Assembly: GCA_022843945.1 (NCBI GenBank)
Contig: JALHMR010000009.1
Location: 1-64,000, forward strand
Direction of reading: 5' to 3'
Source of the DNA: Rhodospirillaceae bacterium
Lineage (GTDB): Bacteria; Pseudomonadota; Alphaproteobacteria; CACIAM-22H2
DNA: 64,000 nt
Below the pieces are notes generated by a model that searched no databases, was not told the origin of the DNA, and saw nothing but the letters and a program-made list of their open reading frames with translations. Numbering within the stretch: position 1 is the first letter of the stretch; each line of letters opens with the position of its first letter. Made by a program: the position numbers and the translations under genes. Below, piece by piece: positions 8,560-18,156 of this stretch.

Positions 8560-9723
8560 ATGCGAAAAACGGCTGCCCGCATGGCCTTCGGGCGCTCGGT
8601 GCTCGGCCTCCTCGGGCTGGCGCTCGCCCTTGTCGGCGCGAGTCTGCCGGCCCTGGCGCAGCAGCGCACCGACTTTCCCGCCTACACGGTGCGTGACGTG
8701 AAGGTCGATCGCACCGCCGCCACGGCCGCCGCCGCCCGCGATGCCGCCCTGCTCGAAGGGCAGAGGATCGCGCTGCGCCGCCTGATTGAGCGCCTGACCC
8801 CGCGCACCGAGCAGCGCCGGCTGCCCAACCTGAACGACGCGCGCATCGGCGACCTGATCGAGAACCTCGAGGTCCAGGAGGAGCGCTCCTCGACGGTGCG
8901 CTACATCGCCAGCCTGACCTTCCGCTTTCGTCCCGACGAAATTCGCAACCTGCTGCGCAACGCCAGTGTGCCGTTCGCCGAAACCGTGGCCAAGCCGTAC
9001 CTCGTGCTGCCGGTGCTGCGGCGCGACGGCCTGACCCTGCTCTGGGACGAGAGCAATACCTGGCGCGCGGCCTGGGGCCGGGTTCCGCAGAACGACGGCC
9101 TCGCCCCGCTGGTCCTGCCGCGCGGCGACCTCAGCGACATCTCCGACATCAACGCCGAGCAGGCGCTGCGTGGCGAGAACGCCCGGCTCCGGGCCCTGGT
9201 GGTGCGCTACGGCGTCAACGGCGTGCTGGTCGCCGACGGAACCTTCGACGCCACGGGTACCCGCCCGACGCTGCAGGTCTCCGTCAGCCGCTACAGCGGT
9301 ATCATCCCGGAACAGACCATCGTCGAGAGCTACACGGCGGAAGCGAACGAGGACGAAGGGGCCCTGATGCAGCGCGCCGCGACGGCCATCGCGCGTACGC
9401 TCGAGGATCAGTGGAAGAACGAGCAGCTGCTGCAGTTCGGCCGCGAAGAGAAGCTCACGGTCGCCGTCGGTTACGACGACGTCAAGGACTGGGTCAACAT
9501 CCAGCGCCGATTCGGCGAGCTGACCTTGATCCGCCGCAGCGACGTCGTCAGCCTGACTAAGCACGAGGCGATCGTCGACCTCACCTATATCGGTGATGAG
9601 AACCAGCTGCGTCAGGCCCTGGCCCAGCGCGACCTCGAGCTGGCGCCGGTGACGGTGGCGGGCTCGCCGGCCTCGTGGCGGATCAGCCTGGTGCGCGCCG
9701 CCTCGGGGCGGACGCGGCGCTGA
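8560..9723 (+). CDS. DUF2066 domain protein, secreted
   Basis: A 387-residue protein of unknown function. The start at 8560 gives a conventional signal peptide (MRKTAARMAFGRS, hydrophobic core, cleavage near ALAQ); an ATG at 8536 is also possible. The mature part begins FPAYTVRDVKVD and contains RIALRRLIERLTPRTEQRRL, typical of DUF2066 proteins, which in alphaproteobacteria commonly lie between purM and the hda region as here. It begins an apparent four-gene operon with a CDP-alcohol transferase, an AI-2E permease and hdaA. A periplasmic role is inferred from the signal peptide only. Confidence 0.8.
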   Translation: MRKTAARMAFGRSVLGLLGLALALVGASLPALAQQRTDFPAYTVRDVKVDRTAATAAAARDAALLEGQRIALRRLIERLTPRTEQRRLPNLNDARIGDLIENLEVQEERSSTVRYIASLTFRFRPDEIRNLLRNASVPFAETVAKPYLVLPVLRRDGLTLLWDESNTWRAAWGRVPQNDGLAPLVLPRGDLSDISDINAEQALRGENARLRALVVRYGVNGVLVADGTFDATGTRPTLQVSVSRYSGIIPEQTIVESYTAEANEDEGALMQRAATAIARTLEDQWKNEQLLQFGREEKLTVAVGYDDVKDWVNIQRRFGELTLIRRSDVVSLTKHEAIVDLTYIGDENQLRQALAQRDLELAPVTVAGSPASWRISLVRAASGRTRR

Positions 9724-9733
9724 CGAGGGCGGC

Positions 9734-10282
9734 TTGATCAGCTTTCCCAACCTGCTGAGCTTCGCGCGGCTGCTCTCCGTGCCGCTGATCGTCTGGCTGG
9801 CGCTCGACGGGCAGATGACCTTCGCGTTCTGGCTTTTCGTCGCCGCCGGCTTGACCGATGCCGTCGACGGCTTCATCGCCAAGCGCTTCAATGCGCAGAC
9901 CGAGCTCGGCTCCTATCTCGATCCGCTGGCCGACAAGGCGCTGCTGGTCGGCATCTATCTCACCCTCGGCTGGCTGGGCCATATCCCGCGCTGGCTGGTC
10001 ATCATGGTGGCCTTCCGCGACCTGACGATCGTCGGCGGGGCGTTGCTCGAGCAGACTCTGACGCAGTCGTTCAAGAGCCAGCCGATGATGGTGAGCAAGA
10101 TCAACACCACGCTGCAGATCGCGCTCGCCGCCCTGGTGCTCGGCAGCCTCGGGCTCGGCTTCAGCGATCACGGCCTGACCGGCGTCCTGGTCATGGCGGT
10201 GGCCATCACCACCGTCATGTCGGGTATTGCCTACGTGGTGCGCTGGACGCGCCGCGTCGGCCACGTGCAGATGCCGCCATGA
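9734..10282 (+). CDS. CDP-alcohol phosphatidyltransferase family membrane protein
   Basis: A 182-residue integral membrane enzyme of the family that joins CDP-diacylglycerol to an alcohol such as glycerol phosphate. The catalytic motif reads DAVDGFIAK, then eight residues, then GSYLDPLAD. All acidic positions of D-x2-DG-x2-AR-x8-G-x3-D-x3-D are kept, but the Arg after Ala is Lys. It starts at TTG 9734 behind a GAGGGCGG sequence. It could make phosphatidylglycerol phosphate, but the operon and the AR-to-AK change suggest a paralogue rather than the main PgsA. Confidence 0.8.
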   Translation: MISFPNLLSFARLLSVPLIVWLALDGQMTFAFWLFVAAGLTDAVDGFIAKRFNAQTELGSYLDPLADKALLVGIYLTLGWLGHIPRWLVIMVAFRDLTIVGGALLEQTLTQSFKSQPMMVSKINTTLQIALAALVLGSLGLGFSDHGLTGVLVMAVAITTVMSGIAYVVRWTRRVGHVQMPP

Positions 10283-10298
10283 ACCGGGAGAACAGGCG

Positions 10299-11375
10299 AT
10301 GAATACCGGGTGGCGCGTCCTCAGCTGGCTGATGCTGCTCGGCGTCGCGATGCTCATGGTCTGGCTGCTGCAGCCGGTCCTGCTGCCGTTCGTCGCCGGC
10401 GCGGCCATCGCCTATGTCTTCGATCCCACGGTGCGGCGGCTCGAAGCCTGGCGTGTCGGCCGGACGCTGGCTTCGACGATCGTCATCTGCCTGTTCTTTT
10501 TCCTGCTGATCCTCGCCATCGCGCTCCTCGCGCCGGTCCTGCAGCGCCAGCTTGCCGGTCTCATCGAGCGCCTGCTCGAGCTTGCCCAGACCCTGATGAC
10601 CTGGGCGCGCCCCTATATCGAACAGGCGGCCGACCAGGCCGGTCTGCCGCAGGTCAAGGAGATGAGCGGGGCCACGGACGTCGCGGGCAAGGTCCTGGGC
10701 TGGGTCGGCGGGGTGATCGCCGGGCTGTGGAGCGGCGGCCTGGCGCTGGTCAACATCCTGTCGCTGGTCGTCATCACGCCTATCGTCGCCTGGTACCTGA
10801 TCCGCGATTGGCCGCGGATCATCGCCTATGTCGACGCGCTGCTGCCGCTGCAGCACGCGGAGACCATCCGCGCCCAGGCGCGCCTGATCGATCAGCGCAT
10901 GGCGGGTTTCCTGCGCGGCCAGGCGCTGGTCTGCCTGATCCTCGGCGTCTTCTACGCCGTCACTCTCTCGCTCGTCGGCTTGAAGTACAGCCTGATCGTC
11001 GGCCTGGTCAGCGGCGCGCTGTCGTTCATTCCCTATGTCGGTTCGGTGGTCGGCCTGGTCATCAGCCTGGCGGTGGCCGTCTTCCAGTACGACCACTGGT
11101 ACCAGGTCGGCATCGTCGCCGGCATCTTCCTGTTCGGCCAGTTTCTTGAAGGCAATTTCATCACGCCCAAGCTCGTCGGCGACCGCGTCGGCCTGCATCC
11201 GGTGTGGCTGATCTTCGCCTTGCTTGCCGGCGGCGCGCTGTTCGGCTTCTTCGGCATGCTGCTGGCGGTGCCGATGGCCGCCGCGGCGGGCGTGCTCCTG
11301 CGCTTCGCCATCGACCGCTACCTGAACAGTCCGCTCTATGCCGGCGGGCAGCCCTCCAAGGAGCGCCCGAATTGA
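10299..11375 (+). CDS. AI-2E family transporter (PerM/TqsA type permease)
   Basis: A 358-residue multi-pass inner-membrane protein. The N-terminal pair of helices (LMLLGVAMLMVWLLQPVLLP), a soluble amphipathic middle and a block of C-terminal helices with GLVSGALSFIPYVGSVVGL, then FLEGNFITPKLVGDRVGLHP, are diagnostic of the family. The substrate is unknown; family members export AI-2 or act in ion exchange. ATG 10299 has GGGAG eight bases upstream. The next gene starts at TTG inside the stop codon region (TTGA). Confidence 0.88.
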   Translation: MNTGWRVLSWLMLLGVAMLMVWLLQPVLLPFVAGAAIAYVFDPTVRRLEAWRVGRTLASTIVICLFFFLLILAIALLAPVLQRQLAGLIERLLELAQTLMTWARPYIEQAADQAGLPQVKEMSGATDVAGKVLGWVGGVIAGLWSGGLALVNILSLVVITPIVAWYLIRDWPRIIAYVDALLPLQHAETIRAQARLIDQRMAGFLRGQALVCLILGVFYAVTLSLVGLKYSLIVGLVSGALSFIPYVGSVVGLVISLAVAVFQYDHWYQVGIVAGIFLFGQFLEGNFITPKLVGDRVGLHPVWLIFALLAGGALFGFFGMLLAVPMAAAAGVLLRFAIDRYLNSPLYAGGQPSKERPN

Positions 11376-12067
11376 GCGCTCAGATGCCGCTCGATTTCGG
11401 GCATCGGGCGGCGCTGGGACGTGAAGATCTTCTGGTGGCCCCCAGCAATCGCGACGCCGTCGCCTGGCTGGATCTGTGGCCCGACTGGCCGGCCCCCGGG
11501 CTGGTGATCCACGGGCCGGAGGCCTCGGGCAAGACGCATCTGGCGCATGTCTGGCAGATACGGTCCGGCGCTAGGCTGCTGCGCGCCGCCGATGTGGTTG
11601 GCGCGGCGCCGACGATTCTGGGCGAGGCGCGCACCCTGGTCATCGAAGGCCTGGAGCAGGGTGTCGACGAGCGGGCGCTGTTCCACCTCTACAATTACCT
11701 GGCCGGCGAGGGCGGCTCGCTGCTGCTGACCGGGCTGGTCCCGGCGGTGCGCTGGCCCGTGCGTCTGCCGGACCTGCGCTCGCGGCTGGCGGCGCTGCCG
11801 GCGGTCGCGGTCGGGCCACCCGACGACGCCTTGATCGAGGCCGTGATGGTCAAACAGTTCGCCGACCGCCAGCTGCGCGTCTCGCCCGACATCGTGGCCT
11901 ATCTGGTGCCGCGTCTGGAACGCTCGCTGGCCGGCGTGCGGCGCATGGTCGAGGCGCTGGATACGGCGGCCCTGGCGGAGCGCCGGGCGATCACCATACC
12001 TTTGGCCAGGGAAGTTTTGCACAGGCTGGGGATAAGCGGTACCGGGGTCGGCCCCCCAGGGCCTTAG
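11372..12067 (+). CDS. hdaA: DnaA-related replication regulator HdaA
   Basis: A 231-residue short AAA+ protein related to the DnaA ATPase domain but without the DNA-binding domain. Hda proteins stimulate ATP hydrolysis by DnaA when bound to the sliding clamp. MSAQMPLDF at the N-terminus contains a clamp-binding-like QMPLDF. Walker A is GPEASGKTHL, the Walker B region is TLVIEGLEQ, and sensor II is in LAGVRRMVEALD. The start TTG at 11372 overlaps the preceding stop as TTGA; an ATG at 11384 would remove the start of the clamp motif. Placement after DUF2066 and AI-2E genes is typical for alphaproteobacteria. Confidence 0.88.
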   Translation: MSAQMPLDFGHRAALGREDLLVAPSNRDAVAWLDLWPDWPAPGLVIHGPEASGKTHLAHVWQIRSGARLLRAADVVGAAPTILGEARTLVIEGLEQGVDERALFHLYNYLAGEGGSLLLTGLVPAVRWPVRLPDLRSRLAALPAVAVGPPDDALIEAVMVKQFADRQLRVSPDIVAYLVPRLERSLAGVRRMVEALDTAALAERRAITIPLAREVLHRLGISGTGVGPPGP

Positions 12068-12186
12068 CCGACGTTTCCCTAGCGCCGGCGGTGGATTGTC
12101 AGAAATAGTTCACGATCCCCCGCGTTGCCGCCTTACCTTCAGGTGGATAGATTTTCCCGGCTTTTCCCAAGGCTTACGGCAGCGGT

Positions 12187-13746
12187 ATGTCCGACACCAA
12201 GGACCCACGCGAAGTCGAACTGAAGCTGCGTATTCCGCCGGACTCCCTCCCGCGACTGATGCGCCATCGCCTGTTGCGCCGCTCCACCGAGGGCAGCGCG
12301 CTGAACCGGCGGCTCGTCTCGACCTATTTCGACACGCCCGATTTCCAGCTGATGCGCGCCCGCGTGGCCCTGCGTGTGCGCAAGGATGGCAGCCGCCGCA
12401 TCCAGACCGTCAAATGCGCCCCCACCATGGAGGACGGCGTCCATTCGCGGCGCGAATGGGAGCGCGAGGTCGGCGCCGACCAGCCGATGCTCAAGGGTGT
12501 CGGCAACAAGCAGTTGCGCAAGGTGTTGACCGCCGGGAAGGTCGAAGGCCGCCTGGCGCCGCAATTCGTCACCGATATCCGGCGCAGCACCTTCCCGATC
12601 AAGATGCGCGACAGCACCATCGAGCTGGCCGTCGATGTCGGCGAGATCACCTCCGCGAATGGGGGCGCCAAAGGCAAGGTGCCGGTCTGCGAGGCGGAGC
12701 TCGAACTCAAATCGGGCAACATCGCCGGCATGTACGCGTTGGCGCAGGAGCTCCACAAGAGCCTCGGCTGCACGATCGAGCCGTTGTCGAAGGCGGAACG
12801 CGGTTTTGCGCTGGTGCAGCAGACGCCGCCCAAGCCGCAGCGCGCCCAGGCCCTGCGCCTGGAGAAGGGCAGCACCCTGGCCCAGGCCTTCGTGCTGATC
12901 GGCCGCAACGGGCTGCTGCATCTGCGCAGCAACGAAGGCGCGGCGCGCACCGGCGCGACGGTCGAGGGCCTGCACCAGTTCCGCGTCGCCCTGCGCCGCC
13001 TGCGTTCGGCGCTGACCGCCTTTCGCGACGTGCTGCCGGCGGCCGAACGCCGCCGCTTCGGCCGGGACATGCGCTGGATCGCCCAGCGCTTCGGCCATGC
13101 CCGCGAATGGGACGTGTTCCAGCGCGACATCATCGTCCCCGTGCGCAAGCAGATCGGCGACGATCCGGCGCTGGCCGCTCTCGCCGGGGCGGCCAAGGCG
13201 GCACGGGCCGAGGCCTACAAGGTCGTGGGCGAGACGATGGCCTCGCCTCGCTTCACCGAGACGCTGCTGCGCCTCGAAGGCTGGTGGGAGGGCGGGGCGG
13301 CGGTCCAGGCCCTGGGCGATAACCGCGACGTCGACGTGCGCGATCATGCGCGCCAGACGCTCAAGCGGCTGCACCGGCGCGTGCGCAAGCTCGGCGAGCG
13401 CAGCGCCGAGCTCGATGAGGCCCAGCTGCACGAGCTGCGCATCCGCGCCAAGAAGCTGCGTTACGCGGCGGAGTTTTTCGAGAGCCTGTTCCCCCGCAAA
13501 GCCGTGAAGGAATACCTGGCCGCGCTGACCGGGATTCAGGACCGGCTCGGCTCGCTCAACGATGGCGCGATGGTCAAGCATCGGCTCGCCGCGATTCAGA
13601 AGCGCGGCAAGAATATCGACCCGGCGCTGCTGGGCCGCGCCACCGGCATCATCACCGGCTGGAACGCGGCGCGCGTGGCGGCCGACCTCAAGCGCCTGCC
13701 CGAAGCCTGGGACGGTTTCGCTTCGCTCAAGCCCTTCTGGAAATAG
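12187..13746 (+). CDS. CYTH-CHAD domain protein
   Basis: A 519-residue fusion. The N-terminal CYTH triphosphate-tunnel domain (residues about 8-210) keeps the E-x-E-x-K signature as EVELK at 9-13 and has YFDTPDFQL. The C-terminal CHAD domain (about 225-519) has the repeated His/Arg helices GLHQFRVALRRLRSAL and LHELRIRAKKLRYAAEFF. CHAD domains bind polyphosphate; CYTH domains hydrolyse triphosphate or related compounds. It is followed tail to tail by sixA, with ppk and ppx beyond, which supports a polyphosphate role. Whether it acts as a polyphosphatase or only as a granule protein cannot be read from sequence. Confidence 0.88.
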   Translation: MSDTKDPREVELKLRIPPDSLPRLMRHRLLRRSTEGSALNRRLVSTYFDTPDFQLMRARVALRVRKDGSRRIQTVKCAPTMEDGVHSRREWEREVGADQPMLKGVGNKQLRKVLTAGKVEGRLAPQFVTDIRRSTFPIKMRDSTIELAVDVGEITSANGGAKGKVPVCEAELELKSGNIAGMYALAQELHKSLGCTIEPLSKAERGFALVQQTPPKPQRAQALRLEKGSTLAQAFVLIGRNGLLHLRSNEGAARTGATVEGLHQFRVALRRLRSALTAFRDVLPAAERRRFGRDMRWIAQRFGHAREWDVFQRDIIVPVRKQIGDDPALAALAGAAKAARAEAYKVVGETMASPRFTETLLRLEGWWEGGAAVQALGDNRDVDVRDHARQTLKRLHRRVRKLGERSAELDEAQLHELRIRAKKLRYAAEFFESLFPRKAVKEYLAALTGIQDRLGSLNDGAMVKHRLAAIQKRGKNIDPALLGRATGIITGWNAARVAADLKRLPEAWDGFASLKPFWK

Positions 13747-14292
13747 TCAGTCGCCGGGCAGCAGCTCGGCCGGCGTGACGTAGCCGAGCAGCCGCACGCC
13801 GCCCGCCAGCCGCTCATCCGAGAGATCGCGCCAGCGCTCCAGCTTGAGCCGGAAGCGGGCCAGGGCCGCGGTCGGGAACTTCTGCTTCAGACGCTGCGCC
13901 TCCGCGTTGGCCCGGCCGCCGGCCGCGTCGGTGAGCTCCACGGCCAGCTCGTGCAGGCCAGGATTGTGCCCGATGACCAGGACGGACCCCGCCGTATCGG
14001 GCACCCGGCGCAGCCGTTCGAGAATGGTCGCCGGGTCGGCGAGGTAAAGCTCTGGTTCGATATGCCCGGGGATGCTGCTCCCCAGGGCTTCGGAGATGAA
14101 GTCCAGGGTTTCGCGGGTCCGTCGGGCCGGCGAACAGAGAATGAGGGCCGGCCGGAGCCCCTCGGCGGCCAGATAGCCGGCCATCACCGCGGCGCCCCGA
14201 CGCCCGCGCTTGTTGAGCGGGCGCTCGGTATCGGACATGCCGGGGTCCGCCCAACTGGACTTGGCGTGCCTCAAAAGAAACAATTCTTTCAT
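13747..14292 (-). CDS. sixA: SixA-like phosphohistidine phosphatase
   Basis: A 181-residue small histidine phosphatase. The catalytic R-H motif is MKELFLLRHAKSSW with R8 and H9; the second conserved histidine is in VLVIGHNPGLHEL. Family members remove phosphate from histidine on proteins such as the ArcB phosphotransfer domain. The stop is immediately next to that of the CYTH-CHAD gene. It diverges from ppk over an 87-bp gap, so it shares a promoter region with an enzyme that itself uses a phosphohistidine intermediate. The substrate is inferred. Confidence 0.83.
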   Translation of the reverse strand: MKELFLLRHAKSSWADPGMSDTERPLNKRGRRGAAVMAGYLAAEGLRPALILCSPARRTRETLDFISEALGSSIPGHIEPELYLADPATILERLRRVPDTAGSVLVIGHNPGLHELAVELTDAAGGRANAEAQRLKQKFPTAALARFRLKLERWRDLSDERLAGGVRLLGYVTPAELLPGD

Positions 14293-14379
14293 ATAGTTGT
14301 CACATTCTCTTGAGACTATTTCGAGCGCTCTTATAGCCGTCTTCCGAACTTATGCTAGCCTAGGCGGCCGGGGAGAGAA

Positions 14380-16527
14380 ATGAACGCTCAGGTCCAAACC
14401 GCCGATCGCCTGCCCGCCGAGTACACAGGCGGGGCGCGCTTCATCAATCGCGAGCTGTCGTGGCTGGCGTTCAATGAGCGTGTTCTCGAAGAGGCCGAGA
14501 ACAGCGCCCATCCGCTGCTGGAGCGCCTGCGCTTCGTCTCGATCTCGGCCAGCAACCTGGATGAGTTCTACATGGTCCGCGTGGCCGGGCTCAAAGGCCA
14601 GGTGCGCGCCCGGGTCACCACTCCCAGCCAGGACGGCCTGACGCCCGCGCAACAGCTCTCCGCGATCAACCAGCGTGCCAACAAGCTGATGGAGCAGCAG
14701 CAGCTCTGCTGGCGCACACTCAGGGGCGAGTTGCGCAACAAGGGCATCGCCGTCGTCTCGGCCAGTGAGCTGACGGCGGATGAGCGCCTGTGGGCCGATG
14801 CCCATTTCATGGACTCGATCTTTCCGGTCCTGACACCGCTCGCCATCGACCCGGCGCACCCGTTCCCCTTCCTGCCGAACAAGGGGTTTGCGCTCGTCCT
14901 TCACCTGCAGGGCCGGCGCGAGCCGCGCGCCCTCAAGGCCCTGCTGCTGCTGCCCGCCCAGATCGGCCGCTTCGTCCGCCTGCCGGGGGCGGAGACGCGC
15001 TTCCTGCCCGTCGAGGAGCTGGTCGGGCTCAATCTGGACAAGCTGTTTCCCGATTTCGATGTCGTCGGGCAGGGTGTCTTCCGCCTGCTGCGCGACAGCG
15101 AAATGGAAATCGATGAAGAGGCGGAGGATCTTGTCCGGGTCTTTGAGACCGCGCTGAAGCGGCGCCGTCGCGGCTCGGTCATCCGCCTCAAGGTCAACGC
15201 CGAGATGCCGGAAGACCTCCTGAGCTTCGTCACCGCCGAGCTCGAAGTGCTGCCGGACGACGTGTTCCGCGTCCACGGGCTGCTCGGCCTCGGCGACACC
15301 AAGCAGCTCATCGTCGGCGATCGCCAGGACCTGCTGTTTCCCCCGTTCAACCCGCGTTTTCCCGAGCGCGTCCGAGACTACGGCGGCGATTGCTTCGCCG
15401 CCATCCGGCAGAAGGACATCGTCGTTCACCACCCCTTCGAGAGCTTCGATGTGGTGGTGCAGTTCCTGTCCCAGGCGGCGCGCGATCCCGCGGTCGTGGC
15501 GATCAAGCAGACTCTCTATCGCACCTCCGACAATTCTCCGATCGTGCGCGCCCTGGTCGAGGCGGCCGAGGCGGGCAAGTCGGTGACCGCGCTCATCGAG
15601 CTCAAGGCGCGCTTCGACGAGGAGGCGAACATCCGCTGGGCGCGCGATCTCGAGCGCGCCGGCGCCCAGGTCGTCTACGGCTTCATCGACCTCAAGACGC
15701 ATGCCAAGATCTCTCTGGTCGTGCGGCGCGAAAGCGGCGGCTTGCGCTCCTATGCCCATTTCGGCAGCGGCAACTATCACCCGGTGACGGCGAAGATCTA
15801 CACCGACATCTCGTTCTTCTCGTGCGACGAGGCGGTCTGCCGCGATGCGGCCCGTCTGTTCAACTACATCACCGGCTATGCGCGCCCCGAGAAGATGGAG
15901 AAGCTCAGCTTCTCGCCGTTGACGCTGCGCTCGGACCTCACGAGCCTGATCGAGACCGAGATCGAGCACGCCAAGGCCGGACGGCCGGCGGCGATCTGGG
16001 CGAAGATGAATGCGCTCGTCGATCCGGGGATCATCGATACGCTTTATCGCGCCAGCCGCGCCGGCGTTTCCATCGACCTGGTGATCCGCGGCATCTGCTG
16101 CCTGCGCCCGGGCGTTCCGGGCCTGTCCGACAATATCCGGGTGAAAAGCATCATCGGCCGCTTTCTCGAGCACAGCCGGATCGTCTGCTTCGGCAACGGC
16201 CGCGGTCTGCCGCACCCGGAGTCCAAGGTCTTTATCTCGTCCGCGGACTGGATGCCGCGCAACATCGATTGGCGGGTCGAGACCTTCGTGCCCATCGAGA
16301 ACGTGACCGTGCATCAGCAGATCCAGGACCAGATCATGGTCGCGAACCTGCGCGATACGGCCCAAAGCTGGACCCTGGCGCCGGACGGTACCTATACGCG
16401 TATGCGGCGGGACGGCGAGGGTTTCAGCGCCCATAACTTCTTCATGACCAATCCCAGCCTCTCCGGCCGGGGCAAAGCGCTCAAAAAGCCCGGCGGCGCG
16501 CCTCGACTCATCCCGAAGAACCGGTAA
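14380..16527 (+). CDS. ppk: Polyphosphate kinase Ppk1
   Basis: Makes polyphosphate from ATP through an autophosphorylated histidine, at the membrane periphery. The 715-residue length is normal. The N-terminus [19 protein letters not shown] and [18 protein letters not shown] are canonical. The catalytic histidine lies in [18 protein letters not shown], and the second phospholipase-D-like half ends with [23 protein letters not shown] precedes the ATG. ppx follows after 12 nt, so synthesis and degradation enzymes are co-transcribed. Confidence 0.96.
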   Translation: MNAQVQTADRLPAEYTGGARFINRELSWLAFNERVLEEAENSAHPLLERLRFVSISASNLDEFYMVRVAGLKGQVRARVTTPSQDGLTPAQQLSAINQRANKLMEQQQLCWRTLRGELRNKGIAVVSASELTADERLWADAHFMDSIFPVLTPLAIDPAHPFPFLPNKGFALVLHLQGRREPRALKALLLLPAQIGRFVRLPGAETRFLPVEELVGLNLDKLFPDFDVVGQGVFRLLRDSEMEIDEEAEDLVRVFETALKRRRRGSVIRLKVNAEMPEDLLSFVTAELEVLPDDVFRVHGLLGLGDTKQLIVGDRQDLLFPPFNPRFPERVRDYGGDCFAAIRQKDIVVHHPFESFDVVVQFLSQAARDPAVVAIKQTLYRTSDNSPIVRALVEAAEAGKSVTALIELKARFDEEANIRWARDLERAGAQVVYGFIDLKTHAKISLVVRRESGGLRSYAHFGSGNYHPVTAKIYTDISFFSCDEAVCRDAARLFNYITGYARPEKMEKLSFSPLTLRSDLTSLIETEIEHAKAGRPAAIWAKMNALVDPGIIDTLYRASRAGVSIDLVIRGICCLRPGVPGLSDNIRVKSIIGRFLEHSRIVCFGNGRGLPHPESKVFISSADWMPRNIDWRVETFVPIENVTVHQQIQDQIMVANLRDTAQSWTLAPDGTYTRMRRDGEGFSAHNFFMTNPSLSGRGKALKKPGGAPRLIPKNR

Positions 16528-16539
16528 AATCCGCGGCAC

Positions 16540-18042
16540 ATGCCGTCGCGACTCCCGCCGGCGCGAGCTGCGGCTTCGGGCCCGGTCGGCGTCATCGACA
16601 TCGGATCGAACTCGATCCGGCTCGTGGTTTTTTCCGGCGAAAGCCGTTCGCCGCATCCCATCTTCAATGAAAAGGTGCTGTCCGGCCTCGGCCGGGGCCT
16701 CGAGCGCACCGGCCGGCTGCACGAGGACGGCGTCGAGCTCGCCCTGGAAAACCTGGCCCGCTTTGCCGCCCTGGTGAATGCCATGGGCGTGCGCCCGCTG
16801 CGCGTGGTCGCCACGGCCGCGGCGCGCGACGCCGAGAATGGCCGGGCTTTCGTGGCCGAGATCCGCAAGCGCTCCGGCCTGAAGGTCGAGATCCTCGACG
16901 GCAACGAGGAAGCGCGGCTTTCCGCCCTGGGCGTCGTCTCGGGAATGCCCGACGCCGACGGCCTGATGGGCGACCTGGGCGGCGGCAGCCTGGAGCTTGT
17001 GGCCCTGCGCAAAGGCAAGCTCGGCCGGCACGAGACGTCGCCGCTCGGTCCGCTGCGGCTGCGCGAGATGGCGGATCGCGGGCGCGGCCAGCTCCGCGAC
17101 CACATCGACCAGCATTTCGAGAGGCTGTCCTGGCTAAGCCAGGCCAAGGGACGGGACTTCTACGCGGTGGGCGGCGCCTGGCGCGCCATCGCTCGCCTGC
17201 ACATGGCACATAGCGGCTACCCGCTGCGGGTGATCCATCACTACACGATATCGAAAGGCCGGGCCGAGGACTTCCTCGACCTGATTGCCGGCCTGTCGAA
17301 GGAATCGCTGGAGCGGATCGGGCGGGTGCCGCGCAAGCGCCTCGAAGTGCTGCCACTGGCGGCGCTGGTGCTGCAGCGCCTGTTCGTGCACGCCAAGCCG
17401 GGCCGTCTCGTCTTCACCTCGATGGGCCTGCGCGAAGGTTGCCTCTTCGACGCGTTGCCCGAGCGTATCCGCCGCATGGACCCGCTGATCTCGGCCTGCG
17501 ACGAATCAGCCGAGAGCAATCCCCGCTTTCGTGTGGGAGGGCGGGCCCTGCATGCCTGGCTGCAGCCGCTGTTCCGCAAGGCCGACGCGGATATGGCGCG
17601 CTTGCGGCTTGCCGCCTGCCTGTTGGGCGATGTCGCCTGGAACGAGCATCCGGATTACCGGGCGGAAATCGCCTTTCTGCGCATCCTGCGCATGCCGGTC
17701 GTCGGCGTCGACCATCCGGGGCGGGCTTTCATGGCCCTGGCAGCCCACACGCGCTACGCCGGCACGGCCGAAGGCGAGGTGACCAGTGCCGCCTGGCAGC
17801 TGCTGGACGAGGAGCGTCTGCGCGAAGCCTGGCGCCTGGGCCTTGGGCTGCGCCTGGCTTACACGCTCTCCGGCGGTTCGCCCGAGGTGATCAAGCAGAC
17901 CCGGATCGAGCGCGACGCAAATTCCATCCGGCTCGTCGTGCCGACCCGCTGGGGATCGCTGATCGGAGAAGCCGTCCAACGCCGCCTCGACGCGCTGGCC
18001 GAGGCCCACGGCCGCAAGCCGAAGATCAAGATCGGGCGCTGA
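16540..18042 (+). CDS. ppx: Exopolyphosphatase, Ppx/GppA family
   Basis: A 500-residue phosphatase removing terminal phosphates from polyphosphate or the 5' phosphate of pppGpp. The actin-like ATPase fold is seen in GVIDIGSNSIRLVVF, LRVVATAAARDAENG, EILDGNEEARLSALGV and GDLGGGSLELV. A C-terminal HD-like extension follows from about residue 320. Location directly after ppk favours polyphosphate as substrate. A palindromic repeat and the convergent rnd gene follow. Confidence 0.92.
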   Translation: MPSRLPPARAAASGPVGVIDIGSNSIRLVVFSGESRSPHPIFNEKVLSGLGRGLERTGRLHEDGVELALENLARFAALVNAMGVRPLRVVATAAARDAENGRAFVAEIRKRSGLKVEILDGNEEARLSALGVVSGMPDADGLMGDLGGGSLELVALRKGKLGRHETSPLGPLRLREMADRGRGQLRDHIDQHFERLSWLSQAKGRDFYAVGGAWRAIARLHMAHSGYPLRVIHHYTISKGRAEDFLDLIAGLSKESLERIGRVPRKRLEVLPLAALVLQRLFVHAKPGRLVFTSMGLREGCLFDALPERIRRMDPLISACDESAESNPRFRVGGRALHAWLQPLFRKADADMARLRLAACLLGDVAWNEHPDYRAEIAFLRILRMPVVGVDHPGRAFMALAAHTRYAGTAEGEVTSAAWQLLDEERLREAWRLGLGLRLAYTLSGGSPEVIKQTRIERDANSIRLVVPTRWGSLIGEAVQRRLDALAEAHGRKPKIKIGR

Positions 18043-18058
18043 GGCCCAGAAACAAACA

Positions 18059-18147
18059 CCTCACCCTGAGGTGCGAGCGCAGCGAGCCTCGAAGGGTGTC
18101 GTCTCATGCTTCGAGACGCGCCGAAGACGGCGCTCCTCAGCATGAGG
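18059..18147. repeat. Palindromic intergenic repeat, copy A
   Basis: An 89-bp imperfect palindrome between the convergent ends of ppx and rnd. The left arm begins CCTCACCCTGAGG and includes CGAGCCTCGAAGGGTG; the right arm, reverse-complemented, begins CCTCATGCTGAGG and includes CGTCTCGAAG. A second copy is at 22183-22284. Such elements are frequent in intergenic DNA of alphaproteobacteria and would form a long hairpin in RNA from either strand. Confidence 0.85.
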
Positions 18148-18156
18148 GCTTGGCTT

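Noticed and set aside
14293-14379. A possible Pho box before ppk
   Set aside because: TTGTCACAT resembles one half-site, but no second half-site occurs at the required 11-bp spacing.
14350-17115. A 921-codon open frame on the minus strand opposite ppk and ppx
   Set aside because: It is antisense to two well-conserved genes; long antisense frames are common in GC-rich DNA, and the translation has no familiar domain.
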